A DNA stretch of 64,000 bases. Origin: Mesorhizobium sp. WSM3859 (GTDB lineage: Bacteria > Pseudomonadota > Alphaproteobacteria > Rhizobiales > Rhizobiaceae). Where the stretch lies: contig NZ_NSGG01000013.1 in the NCBI RefSeq assembly GCF_002295065.1, positions 124,001 through 188,000 of the forward strand, written 5' to 3'. The position numbers were made by a program, and so were the translations under genes. Below the pieces are notes generated by a model, which was not told where the DNA came from, searched no databases, and saw only the letters and a list, made by a program, of their open reading frames with translations. Position 1 is the first letter of the stretch. Each line of letters starts with the position of its first letter. This document shows positions 18,351 through 26,830 of this stretch, piece after piece.

Positions 18351-19250
18351 CTAACACCCTCGCGTGCTGAATTTGGTTACGGTGACGTTTCCGTGTGCTT
18401 TCCGCACGGCCTTGATCTGGGATCCGCTCGACCCGTTCACCGAGCCGTCGAGCCAGCGGAAGGGGCCATCGGCGCGACCTCCCACCAATTGCTTTTCGGT
18501 GATGTGGTCAGCTTGCATGCCTGCGCCCAGCGGATCGCCTTTGGCCTGTTTCTCAGCACAAGGATGGTAGAATTGCGTCGGTTGATTGCAAGGTTCCTGG
18601 TCTGGATGAGAGAACTTACCGGTAACAGTCGTCTTCATCCAGTTGTTTGCATATCTTCGTTGCGCACGGCCGGCGGCTGCCTCGGCAGCCGGTGAGGGCT
18701 TACGGAGCTTAGTCGGAGTGCCGCGGTCCTTGATCACCTTGTTCATTTCGCGGGCTTTGGCGCGCATCTGCTTTTTCTGACAGTCACTCCAGTTGGGGTC
18801 GCATTCGAGGTAGATTTCCCCCTCACCTGGCACTGGCCCCTGGATAAAGCCGCCGAGACAGGCGGTGTTTCCATGGTTCATCTGCAGTTTGTCCGACAAT
18901 CTGCAGGCATTCTTGCCGTCAAGCTTGACGTCGAATGAATATAGGATCCACGCAGCCTCCTTCATGTTCGTGCTGGATTTGACGCCACCGGCAGTACCTG
19001 GCTCATCGCCATTACAACGTGAGAGTTCGGAACCTTTGATGGCTGCCATGTTGCCGCCATCGACTTTGACGGTGGTGGTGCCCCCCGTCAGATCCGAGGA
19101 CATGGAGATGATGATTGGGTAGGGGATAGGCACCGGCCCGCCGGGCGAGGGCGTCTTGCACACATCCGGCAGCGTGGACTTGGCAATGCCCATCGATCCT
19201 TTGTGGGCCAGCGAATTTGATGTCCCGTTCACGTGTATGGTAACTGGCAT
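18351..19250 (-). CDS. PAAR-like (DUF4150) T6SS effector with C-terminal putative nuclease domain
   Basis: The first ~120 of 299 residues form a DUF4150 PAAR-like domain, which caps the VgrG spike. A linker with a cysteine cluster follows (residues 130-157). The C-terminal part (about 195-299) contains DHI (248-250), E252, Q254 and a GPFRWLDGSVNGSSGSQI stretch, which looks like an HNH-type polymorphic-toxin nuclease core. No signal peptide is present. Neighbours support the role: DUF2169 and the ketosynthase-like gene upstream, the SMI1 immunity gene immediately downstream. The nuclease assignment is inferred from motif pattern; the PAAR-like domain is more certain. Confidence 0.8.
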   Translation of the reverse strand: MPVTIHVNGTSNSLAHKGSMGIAKSTLPDVCKTPSPGGPVPIPYPIIISMSSDLTGGTTTVKVDGGNMAAIKGSELSRCNGDEPGTAGGVKSSTNMKEAAWILYSFDVKLDGKNACRLSDKLQMNHGNTACLGGFIQGPVPGEGEIYLECDPNWSDCQKKQMRAKAREMNKVIKDRGTPTKLRKPSPAAEAAAGRAQRRYANNWMKTTVTGKFSHPDQEPCNQPTQFYHPCAEKQAKGDPLGAGMQADHITEKQLVGGRADGPFRWLDGSVNGSSGSQIKAVRKAHGNVTVTKFSTRGC

Positions 19251-19253
19251 GTG

Positions 19254-20303
19254 TCAGTTGCTCGCAGTCGGTGTGCGTAGAAGGATCGCGGCCCGGTGAC
19301 CGGATTCGGAGCCAGCCAGAATCATGCTTAGGGTGCCGATCGCATAGGCCCGTTCGGCCGCCTGCGTGGCTAGGGTAACGAGCAGCGGAATTGTCGCCGC
19401 TCCTGTATCCCCCCAGCAGTCGGCCGGGGCAATGAAATCAGCGGGAGCACGAAACCTCTGCCCCATCCGCGCCAGCATGAAGCCGAACTCGTCCGCTCTG
19501 TAACTTTCGCCATTTTGATCGCAATAGATCATGTCGACCTGTTGGTTCTCGGGCAGCGCCGAAAGGGCGGCTTTCACGGCTCGTGTAAGCCCCCAGCCAA
19601 GACAGACGCCATCCGTCTTGATGGGGACTTCTTCGCGATCGAGAGCCACCGCTTCGATCAGCGCGCGTGGGCGGGTCTTGTGCTCGCGCGCCGTTGACAG
19701 ATTTGAGATCAGCAATACACCAGCAGCTTCTCCAGGGATGAAACCCCAGGCATTGTAGCTGGCATGAAGTTGCCGGTTCTGCTCCAGCCAGCGAACCGTG
19801 TCGGCGGCTAGCCAACTGTCCAGGCCGACCACTGCGGCCCAGCGCCAGTGACCGCTGTCAAGCATCTGACTGACATGGCGGATTGCCGCGCCCCCAGAGG
19901 CATGACCAAGCATCATGGCAGACAGAACACCAAAGCCGCGCAGATTCTCCGATAGCCGCGACACGATCCGCTCGCCCAATTGGCGATCAAGCCCCGGGCG
20001 TGGCTCGGGCAGGGCGATCACCATGGGTAACGGGCCGAAGTCGGCTGCATTCGGAATGGATTCGATGGCGTCCGCGAACGCGGCAATGGCGAACTCGACA
20101 AGACGCTCTTCCAGCGACAGATCCGGTTGCGAGGCGGGAGGGTGGGCGACGATCGCCGGCTCCTCCAGTTGATCGAGAAATGTCGGATGCTCTAGGAAGC
20201 GTGCAAGACCTGCCCTCACAGCTGCGGCCGAGCTCGCTGCACTCAGGCCAACCGCGGTGCACGCACCGGTCGACAGGACACAGATGCGATGGTCCTCCCT
20301 CAT
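19254..20303 (-). CDS. Degenerate beta-ketoacyl-synthase-like protein of T6SS cargo cassette
   Basis: This 349-residue protein has a thiolase/ketosynthase-like outline (N-terminal ICVLSTGACTAVG, AAVVGLDSWL where the active-site region should be, late WGDTGAATIP). The nucleophilic cysteine motif (DTACSS type) and the histidine motif (GHTxGA) are missing, so ketosynthase activity is unlikely. Such proteins recur beside DUF2169 and PAAR-like effectors, where they may act as chaperone or adaptor. The start overlaps the DUF2169 stop (ATGA) and the effector gene follows after three bases. Confidence 0.75.
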   Translation of the reverse strand: MREDHRICVLSTGACTAVGLSAASSAAAVRAGLARFLEHPTFLDQLEEPAIVAHPPASQPDLSLEERLVEFAIAAFADAIESIPNAADFGPLPMVIALPEPRPGLDRQLGERIVSRLSENLRGFGVLSAMMLGHASGGAAIRHVSQMLDSGHWRWAAVVGLDSWLAADTVRWLEQNRQLHASYNAWGFIPGEAAGVLLISNLSTAREHKTRPRALIEAVALDREEVPIKTDGVCLGWGLTRAVKAALSALPENQQVDMIYCDQNGESYRADEFGFMLARMGQRFRAPADFIAPADCWGDTGAATIPLLVTLATQAAERAYAIGTLSMILAGSESGHRAAILLRTPTASN

Positions 20304-21346
20304 CGTCCGATGACCATGTCTGAAGTCGCACGTATGCGCTCACGTTCCCAAATACGAGTCTCGCGCAATTGCGTAACGCGACTGTGGCACTCCAGATGGG
20401 AGTGCCAGACCAGCGATACGGCCGGCAGGTCTGGCTCGAAGACAACGGTGTGGAGTCTTGCTTCATGCCGTATTTCGGTCAGGTCGTCGAATTCGGTTTC
20501 CATGACAAATGAAACCTGCGGTAGATTGAATCGCAGCACTCCATAGGGATGCAGCCCCTGCAGCAAGACGGGTTCGCCACCACGGAGGTGACTGGGGACT
20601 TGTTGATCCGGCGGTGCCTGCTGGTGGTATCGAGGATCGAAATCGAGAGGCAACAGCGGTAGCCGTTCTTCTTCCCAGGCTTTATCGTAGGTGCCCCCGT
20701 AGCGACGGCGCTGTGGCCAATGTCCGGCAACGGCGCCGAACCCGGCGGGCGGGGGCCGATCGCTGCGAGACGAGATTAACGCCCGCGGATCCTCAATGTT
20801 GGGAATTGGCGTATCCGTCAACGCGCTGGCCGATGTGCTGAAGCCAACACCGACTGGGTTCGGCTCATACCAGACTGGACCGTATGGACCGGATTTTCCG
20901 GCGATATCCATGCCTCCGAACGCGCGGGTCCAATCAATCGGCATGCGCACAAAAGGTTCGGGTGTTCCAGGTCGCCCGCCCCGCCACGTGCGATCCCCGA
21001 AGACGACCAAGTCTTTGCGCAGTGGACCGACCTGGATCGCGACATGGAGGCGTTCGGCCACATGACCCGCCGGGGGGCACGCATGTCCCTCTACAAGCAC
21101 ATCGGTAGCGAGCTTGAGGTGAGGCAGGTCGCTGTCGGCGCGCAGATAGGTCGCAGCGCCTTCACCGACATACTCTGGCGCCAGTTTTACGTCTGACTGA
21201 AATTTCGCATCCTGCAAAGTAAGACGGCCGTCCTCGGCGATGAGGAAGCGCGCCCGCAAAGCGACGAGCCAAATCTCGCGGCCGTCCATGTCGCGAACCC
21301 ACGCTCGATTCGCCTTGTAGGGCGTGGAGTTGTTCAATGCCCACAT
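20300..21346 (-). CDS. DUF2169 domain protein, T6SS effector adaptor
   Basis: This 348-residue protein has the DUF2169 N-terminal signature (NNSTPYKANRAWVRDMDGRE, then WLVALRARF) and conserved central segments PLRKDLVVFGDR and FVRMPIDWTRAFGG. DUF2169 proteins act as adaptors for PAAR-like effectors in T6SS cassettes. It is the first intact gene of a minus-strand unit DUF2169 - ketosynthase-like - DUF4150 effector - SMI1 immunity, all within 4 bases of each other. A broken stub of a second DUF2169 gene lies just upstream. Confidence 0.85.
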   Translation of the reverse strand: MWALNNSTPYKANRAWVRDMDGREIWLVALRARFLIAEDGRLTLQDAKFQSDVKLAPEYVGEGAATYLRADSDLPHLKLATDVLVEGHACPPAGHVAERLHVAIQVGPLRKDLVVFGDRTWRGGRPGTPEPFVRMPIDWTRAFGGMDIAGKSGPYGPVWYEPNPVGVGFSTSASALTDTPIPNIEDPRALISSRSDRPPPAGFGAVAGHWPQRRRYGGTYDKAWEEERLPLLPLDFDPRYHQQAPPDQQVPSHLRGGEPVLLQGLHPYGVLRFNLPQVSFVMETEFDDLTEIRHEARLHTVVFEPDLPAVSLVWHSHLECHSRVTQLRETRIWERERIRATSDMVIGR

Positions 21347-21358
21347 GGTGAACTCAAC

Positions 21359-21430
21359 TTAGTCATGGCTGGCCTTGTCCGCGACCACAGTGAACTGGTG
21401 CGGATATGCCATCTGGTTCCAGATCTGCAT
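21359..21430 (-). pseudogene. N-terminal remnant of another DUF2169 gene
   Basis: A 23-codon frame starts on the tagF stop (TGATG overlap) and reads MQIWNQMAYPHQFTVVAD before ending in KASHD and TAA. This matches the usual first residues of DUF2169 proteins (a WNxTPxPHQFTVxxDKxG-like start), after which the family continues for about 300 more residues. Here the frame stops and an intact but different DUF2169 gene begins 13 bases further on. It is best read as the stump of an older cargo cassette that was fused to tagF and later replaced. Confidence 0.65.
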
Positions 21431-21972
21431 CAGCTGGTCTCCCAACTCGCGGCGAAGATCTGTTCGAGCGTCGGCTGCGGCGCTTGCTGATCGACATCGT
21501 AAATATCCGTATGCGCCGTCCACATGACGAGGTCGTCGATGACATCGCCCTCATCCTCGACGGGCGGAATGGGCAGGGCCGCAAGCACCGCGTCGAGTTC
21601 GTCGGGCGTCAGCTCTCGGCGTTGCGCGGCCAGCGCCGCATTCTCGATCCCTTCGAACCAAGCGTCAGCATAAGCCAGCTTGAGCGGCGCTTCCGACAGC
21701 CTTGCGACGACGCTCAGCGGGAACCGCCGGCCGACCCTGTCGGCGCTTTGCAGCACGATGCCAGCCGCCGCGCCGAAGGAAGCGGGGCCGCTGATGAAAC
21801 GCAGCGCCGTGTTCTGCGGCCAGGTTTCCACCCCGAACAGCGGCACGATGTGTTGCGCCAGCCAGCGGTCCCACACGCGCACGAAATCGCCCGGCAGCCG
21901 CCGCGTCACGAAATCGCCGGCGGCGGGCATCTTGCCGTAGAAGCCGGGCAGGATCAGATCTGCGGTGGACAT
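21430..21972 (-). CDS. tagF: T6SS-associated protein TagF (ImpM, DUF2094)
   Basis: This 180-residue protein has the TagF/ImpM domain (LPGFYGKMPAAGDFVTRRLP at the N-terminus, SADRVGRRFPLSVV in the middle). TagF is a post-translational regulator, in other bacteria a repressor that binds the FHA protein. The ATG at 21972 overlaps the end of tssM2 by 19 bases. It is the last gene of the core tss operon; its stop overlaps the start of the DUF2169 stub. Confidence 0.9.
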   Translation of the reverse strand: MSTADLILPGFYGKMPAAGDFVTRRLPGDFVRVWDRWLAQHIVPLFGVETWPQNTALRFISGPASFGAAAGIVLQSADRVGRRFPLSVVARLSEAPLKLAYADAWFEGIENAALAAQRRELTPDELDAVLAALPIPPVEDEGDVIDDLVMWTAHTDIYDVDQQAPQPTLEQIFAASWETS

Positions 21973-24900
21973 GTGAATTTCTTGAACATCTCGAGCGTGT
22001 AGGGGTTCTCGACGCTGGCCGCCTTGAGCTCGAAATCGGCCCACATGCCCTTGGTGCCGAGCCGCAGGCTGTAGACGTCGGTGAGCTTGGTCGCGTTGAA
22101 GCGGCCGCCGCGCAGCATTCTGAGCCACGCCCAGCTGCCGGTTTCGTTGAGCATCACTTCGGGCGAGCCGTCGACCGGCTGGAAGGCGAGCGAGATCACG
22201 CCGGTGCCGTCCTTGCCGGGCCATGTCATCGGCTGCGGCCTGGTCGCGTTGTTGTAATAGACCAGGTTCTGGCCATCGACATTGAGCGTCACCCGCGCCA
22301 CGTTGGGAGACAGGTCCTTTGGCTCCAGCGTAAAATTCATCACCGGTCCGGTGCCGCCGGGGAACAGGTCGTCGCGGATGTGGCGCGCCTGCTCGAAGGC
22401 CGCCAGCGCCGCTGGATCGAGACCGAAATCGGCGCGCCATTTCCACGGCTCGCTGGCGGTGTCGACATAGTTGATCAGATGATCGTTGGTGAAAGCGTCG
22501 ATCAGGCCGGTCGGCCCGAACAGACGCTGGAAGTCGCGGACATTGACGTCGACGGCGCTTTCCGGACTGAACGGATAGCGGTTGTTGAGCGCGGCCTGGC
22601 AGAAGGGCAGGATGTCGGCCCGCCAGATGGCGTTGAGTTCGTTGGTGACGGCCTTCTGCGACAGGCCGCTGGTGTCGCCGGCAATGCCACCCAGCCAGTC
22701 GTTGATCGGCGAAGGCAGGATCTGCGCCTGCCTCGCAACCGCGCCCGTCAGTTCGGCAAGGCCACCCTGCTTCTTGATGGCATCCTGCGGGTCGGGATTG
22801 GCGGTGACGGTCTGCAGCACGTTGGACAGCGCCGTCAGCGCCACGACGGCGGCGTCGAGGGCCGGCGGCTGGCCGTCGACTTGGGCGATCGTGCCCTTGA
22901 GCGGCTTGAAATGGTCGGCGACCAGGCTGCCGGTCATATCCACCTGGTTGGCGGAGCCGGCGCGCGGCAACAATTTCGCTCCCGTCTTCACCACCTTGCC
23001 CAATTTTCCGAGCTTGCTGAGCAGCTTCGAGCCCGTCTTGGCGGCGGCGCCGCTCTTGTCGTCGGCCGGCGCCTCGTCGGAGCGGGTGAGATCCGTCTCC
23101 TGCACCACGGCGGTCAGCAGCCGCTTCAGCGCGGAGTCGGCGCTGGACAGATCCTTGAGGTTCTCGCTGGCGACGTTGAGGTCCGTCAGCGGCGCGAGCC
23201 GCATGTCGCGCAGGAAGGAATCCCACTGCGCGATATAGTCGTCGTAATAGAGCTTCAGGATGTCCTCGGACAGCGCCGACACCGACGTCTCCGAATTCTC
23301 CGAACAGCCGCCGGCAAACACGGCGCGGTCGAGCGCAGCCTGGCCGGCCACATCCTCGACCCGGTCGAGGATCGCGTCATGGAATCCGGCATAGGTGTAG
23401 GGGCCTGGAACGCCGACGCGCAGCGTCTTGTCGGACCGGCGCGCGAACACCTTGGCGCCGTTCGGTCCGGCGAAATTGGCCGGCACCCATTCCTTGACCG
23501 CCGCCACTTCCGGGTCGGCCAGAAGCTGCTTGTAGGCGCGCTCCGGCAGCGAGATCGTGCACACCGTCTTCAGCGCCTCGGCGAGCAGTTCCTTGTCCGG
23601 GGCGATATAACTGTCATCGACCGCCATGCGGCGGATCGCGGCAAGCTGGTGCTCTTCGGCATCCGCGGTCGGGAAGGGCGGCGCGGGCGCGAATTGCGGC
23701 AGGCTGTTCACCCACCAATTCTGCACGAAATCGGTGTCCATCTGCGACAGGCCGGTCATCATGCGGTAGGTCTTCAGCGCGCCGAGCATGAAATCCGGAT
23801 CGCGGATCTGCCGCCACATCGTGGCCTCCAGCAGCGCGACCATATGCGGCTCCAGCACATTGCGCAGAGCGTGGTCATAGGTGTCGGTCTGCGCGCGCAT
23901 GAGCTCGGCCGAAGCGGTCGGGCCGAGCAAATTGTGGACGGCATCCGGCGGCGCGGTGCGGGCCGCCGCCACAGCATCCATCGCCGCCAGCGCGCCGTCC
24001 ATGGTCGGCTGCTCGACCGCGGCCGGCATGGCGGCGACGTCGGTCAGCGGCTGCTGCAGCGCCTCGAACTGGCCGGCCTGCTCGGTGATCGCATTGCGGT
24101 TGTCGAGATAGGACCAGGTGAACAGCCCGCCGGCCAGCAGAGCCGCGAGCGCGCAGGCCGCGGCCGCGCCGCGCCAGATCCAGGCGCGGCGGCGCTGCGC
24201 CAGCGGATCGAATGTGCCGAGGCCGGCCTCCTTGAAGATCACTTCGGTGAGCAGATTGCGCAGGAAGAAGCTGCGCTTCTCGACACGCGACGCCGGCATG
24301 GCGCGGCGCGGCGGCAGTCCGAAGGATGACGACAGCGCCGCGGTCAGCCGGTCGATCGGCGCGCCTTCCTGCGTCGCCGAGGTCAGATAGAGGCCGCGCA
24401 GCCAGGCGGCCTCCTCGTAGCGGCTCTCGCCGAACATCGCCTCGACCAGCACCTGGATCGGCTCTGATAGGCTGGCAAGCTGCGCCGGAAAACGAAAGAT
24501 CTCGGCACGCTGGCCGAGCTTGTCCTCGTCTTCCAGCCGCGGCACCAGCCGCCGCTCCAGTTCGGCGGCGAGCCTGGCAAGTTCCGTCTGGATCGTGCCG
24601 GCGTTGACACGGGCATCGAGCGGGAAGGTGGTGCCCCACACCTGCTCGCGCGCGGTCGTCGACAGGCCGCCGAAGAAGGCTTCGAAGCCTTTGATCAGGT
24701 CGGCCTTGGTCAGCATCAGGTAGACAGGCAGGCGGATCTCGAGCCGGTCGTTCAGCTCCGCCAGCCGGCGGCGGATTTTCCGGCCATGCGCCTTGATCGC
24801 CTCGTCGCCTTCCGACAGCACGTCGATCGACAACGCGACGATGACGCCGTTGAGCGCACGCCGGCCCCGGTGTTTCTTCAACAGGTCGAGAAAGCCCAGC

Positions 24901-25496
24901 CACTCCGCCGCGTCGACATCCGGCTGGCTTTCCTGCTGAACGTAGCGGCCTGCCGTGTCGATCAGCACCGCGTTCTCGGAAAAGAACCAGTCGCAGTTGC
25001 GCGTGCCACCGACGCCCTGCAGGTCGTCGGTGAGGTCGATCGGGAAATTGAGGCCGGATTGGCGCAGCGCCGTGGTCTTGCCGGTTGCCGGCGGGCCGAC
25101 GATCACATACCAGGGCATCTCGCGCAGGAATTTCCGGCCGCCGAGCTTGCGCCGCTTTAGCTCGGTCATCACCTCGCCGAACTTGGCGCCGACGGCCGCG
25201 ACGCTCTCCTCTCCAGGCGTGAGTTGCTTCTCCTGAACAGGCGCCGCGATCTCGGCGACGAACATGCGGTTGGCGCGGATCGCGCGGCGTTGCGCGATGA
25301 TCAGCCAGATCAGCCACAGGATGATCAACCCGGCGATGATGGCGATGCGCACATTGTCGGACTCGAACGGCGCGTAAGGGCCGACCTGCACGATCGGCCC
25401 GAACACCCAGATCAGCAGCGAAAGCAGGGCGATGCCGATCAGCGTCCACAGAAAACGCGAGGTGATGACGGCCCAGAGGAAGCGCAGGATGAACAT
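21954..25496 (-). CDS. tssM: T6SS membrane complex protein TssM/IcmF, copy 2
   Basis: This 1180-residue protein has N-terminal membrane segments (about 15-35 and 50-68), Walker A GPPATGKTT at 134-142, a third helix near 436-455 and a long periplasmic domain ending near a FTCP motif. Architecture and length match tssM1, but the sequences differ widely, so they are ancient paralogues and not a recent duplication. It lies in the core operon right after tssL2 (1-base gap) and before tagF. Confidence 0.95.
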   Translation of the reverse strand: MFILRFLWAVITSRFLWTLIGIALLSLLIWVFGPIVQVGPYAPFESDNVRIAIIAGLIILWLIWLIIAQRRAIRANRMFVAEIAAPVQEKQLTPGEESVAAVGAKFGEVMTELKRRKLGGRKFLREMPWYVIVGPPATGKTTALRQSGLNFPIDLTDDLQGVGGTRNCDWFFSENAVLIDTAGRYVQQESQPDVDAAEWLGFLDLLKKHRGRRALNGVIVALSIDVLSEGDEAIKAHGRKIRRRLAELNDRLEIRLPVYLMLTKADLIKGFEAFFGGLSTTAREQVWGTTFPLDARVNAGTIQTELARLAAELERRLVPRLEDEDKLGQRAEIFRFPAQLASLSEPIQVLVEAMFGESRYEEAAWLRGLYLTSATQEGAPIDRLTAALSSSFGLPPRRAMPASRVEKRSFFLRNLLTEVIFKEAGLGTFDPLAQRRRAWIWRGAAAACALAALLAGGLFTWSYLDNRNAITEQAGQFEALQQPLTDVAAMPAAVEQPTMDGALAAMDAVAAARTAPPDAVHNLLGPTASAELMRAQTDTYDHALRNVLEPHMVALLEATMWRQIRDPDFMLGALKTYRMMTGLSQMDTDFVQNWWVNSLPQFAPAPPFPTADAEEHQLAAIRRMAVDDSYIAPDKELLAEALKTVCTISLPERAYKQLLADPEVAAVKEWVPANFAGPNGAKVFARRSDKTLRVGVPGPYTYAGFHDAILDRVEDVAGQAALDRAVFAGGCSENSETSVSALSEDILKLYYDDYIAQWDSFLRDMRLAPLTDLNVASENLKDLSSADSALKRLLTAVVQETDLTRSDEAPADDKSGAAAKTGSKLLSKLGKLGKVVKTGAKLLPRAGSANQVDMTGSLVADHFKPLKGTIAQVDGQPPALDAAVVALTALSNVLQTVTANPDPQDAIKKQGGLAELTGAVARQAQILPSPINDWLGGIAGDTSGLSQKAVTNELNAIWRADILPFCQAALNNRYPFSPESAVDVNVRDFQRLFGPTGLIDAFTNDHLINYVDTASEPWKWRADFGLDPAALAAFEQARHIRDDLFPGGTGPVMNFTLEPKDLSPNVARVTLNVDGQNLVYYNNATRPQPMTWPGKDGTGVISLAFQPVDGSPEVMLNETGSWAWLRMLRGGRFNATKLTDVYSLRLGTKGMWADFELKAASVENPYTLEMFKKFTCPPQI

Positions 25497-25497
25497 C

Positions 25498-26826
25498 TCA
25501 GAGCCTCTTCTCGACCAGAACCTCGACGCGCCGGTTGAGCGCGCGGCCCTCGCGCGTCGAATTGTCGGCCACCGGATCGGTTTCGGCGCGGCCCTCTGAC
25601 GAGATGCTTTCCTGCGGCACGCCCGCCTGCACCAGAAGCTTGGCTATGGTCTCGGCGCGCGCTTCCGACAGACGCTGGTTGCTGGCAAGCGGGTTGGATT
25701 TCTGCAGGCGCACATTGTCGGTATGGCCGACGACGGTGACCTTTCCGATCAGCTCCTTGTTGTCGAGGATCACCTTGGCGATGGACGCGATCAGCGGCTC
25801 GTAACCCTCGGTCAGCGTCGGCCGCGACGACTGGAACAGCTCGGGATTGGAGGACTGGATGACAAGCTTCGCCAGCGAGACGCTCTCGGTGCCGCTGAGC
25901 GCGCCCTTCAGCTCGTCCGGCGCCTCGGCCTTGAACTCGGGCAGCAGCGCGAAATCGACCGGCTGCGGCGCTTCCGGTTCGGGGGCATCCTGCTTGGGCG
26001 CGGCGCGGGTGACATCGCCGCGCGAGGCCGGCGGCAACGTGCGCACCAGCGCGGAAAGCTCGACCGCCTGGCTGCTCAAGCCCATCGACAGGCCGACATA
26101 GGCAGCCGCGGCCACGACGATCGCGGCAAGCGCCATCACCCAGATCGGCACGATGAAGCGCTGCGGCTCATCGGACGCGATCACGCCTTTCCAGTTCGGC
26201 GACAGCGGCGAATCCTCGGCGTCCGCGTTGCGCAGGAAGCGCGCCGCCGCCACGCGCACCGCATTGAGCGAACGGTCGCCGGCGCGGCCGGGCACCCGGT
26301 ATTTGCCGCGGAAGCCGAGCGCCAGGCAGTAATATTGCAGCTCCAGCATCTCGCGGTCGCGGTTGGGATGCCGCTCCAGCTCGTCGAGGCGCGTGAAAAA
26401 CTGGGTGCCGGCATCGACGTCGCCGCGCAGCATGACCACCAGCGGCTGACGCGGCCAGGCGCTGGCGCCGCCCCACGGCGTGTTGAGCGCAAGGTCGTCG
26501 AGCAGCGCCGCCACGGCCCACGCGGCCTGGTCCGCGCGCTCCAGCGATGAGCCTGCGGCAACAGCAGCGTCGCGGGCCCGCACCAGCTCGTCGAGCAGGC
26601 GCGTGCGCATCACTTCCGGGTTCTCCGGTGCCAGCGCGCTCTCGAGCTCCGGCGCGAATTCGAGCAGCGGCGCGAAGATGTTGATCAGCGTGTTGGGATG
26701 GGCGCGCGCCCGCTTGACCGGCGCGCCCGGCGCCAGCGGCGCCATCGGGCGGGGCGCAGCACCGGTCAGTCGGATGCGTGTGCGCTCGCGATCCTCCGAC
26801 AGTCCGAAAGGATCATCCCGGCTCAT
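25498..26826 (-). CDS. tssL: T6SS TssL/DotU protein with C-terminal OmpA domain, copy 2
   Basis: This 442-residue protein has a DotU cytoplasmic domain (about 40-200), one membrane helix (about 224-245) and a periplasmic OmpA-like domain with VVGHTDNVRLQKS and LNRRVEV. It is the core-operon TssL, paired with tssM2. It starts four bases after the tssK stop. Like tssL1 it carries its own peptidoglycan-binding module. Confidence 0.93.
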   Translation of the reverse strand: MSRDDPFGLSEDRERTRIRLTGAAPRPMAPLAPGAPVKRARAHPNTLINIFAPLLEFAPELESALAPENPEVMRTRLLDELVRARDAAVAAGSSLERADQAAWAVAALLDDLALNTPWGGASAWPRQPLVVMLRGDVDAGTQFFTRLDELERHPNRDREMLELQYYCLALGFRGKYRVPGRAGDRSLNAVRVAAARFLRNADAEDSPLSPNWKGVIASDEPQRFIVPIWVMALAAIVVAAAAYVGLSMGLSSQAVELSALVRTLPPASRGDVTRAAPKQDAPEPEAPQPVDFALLPEFKAEAPDELKGALSGTESVSLAKLVIQSSNPELFQSSRPTLTEGYEPLIASIAKVILDNKELIGKVTVVGHTDNVRLQKSNPLASNQRLSEARAETIAKLLVQAGVPQESISSEGRAETDPVADNSTREGRALNRRVEVLVEKRL

Positions 26827-26830
26827 GGCC

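Noticed and set aside
22380..24329. Plus-strand open frame of 649 codons opposite tssM2
   Set aside because: It is antisense to TssM2, arginine/glycine-rich and without recognisable motifs.
25723..26550. Plus-strand frame of 275 codons opposite tssL2
   Set aside because: It is a shadow of the TssL2 DotU and OmpA coding sequence with no independent support.
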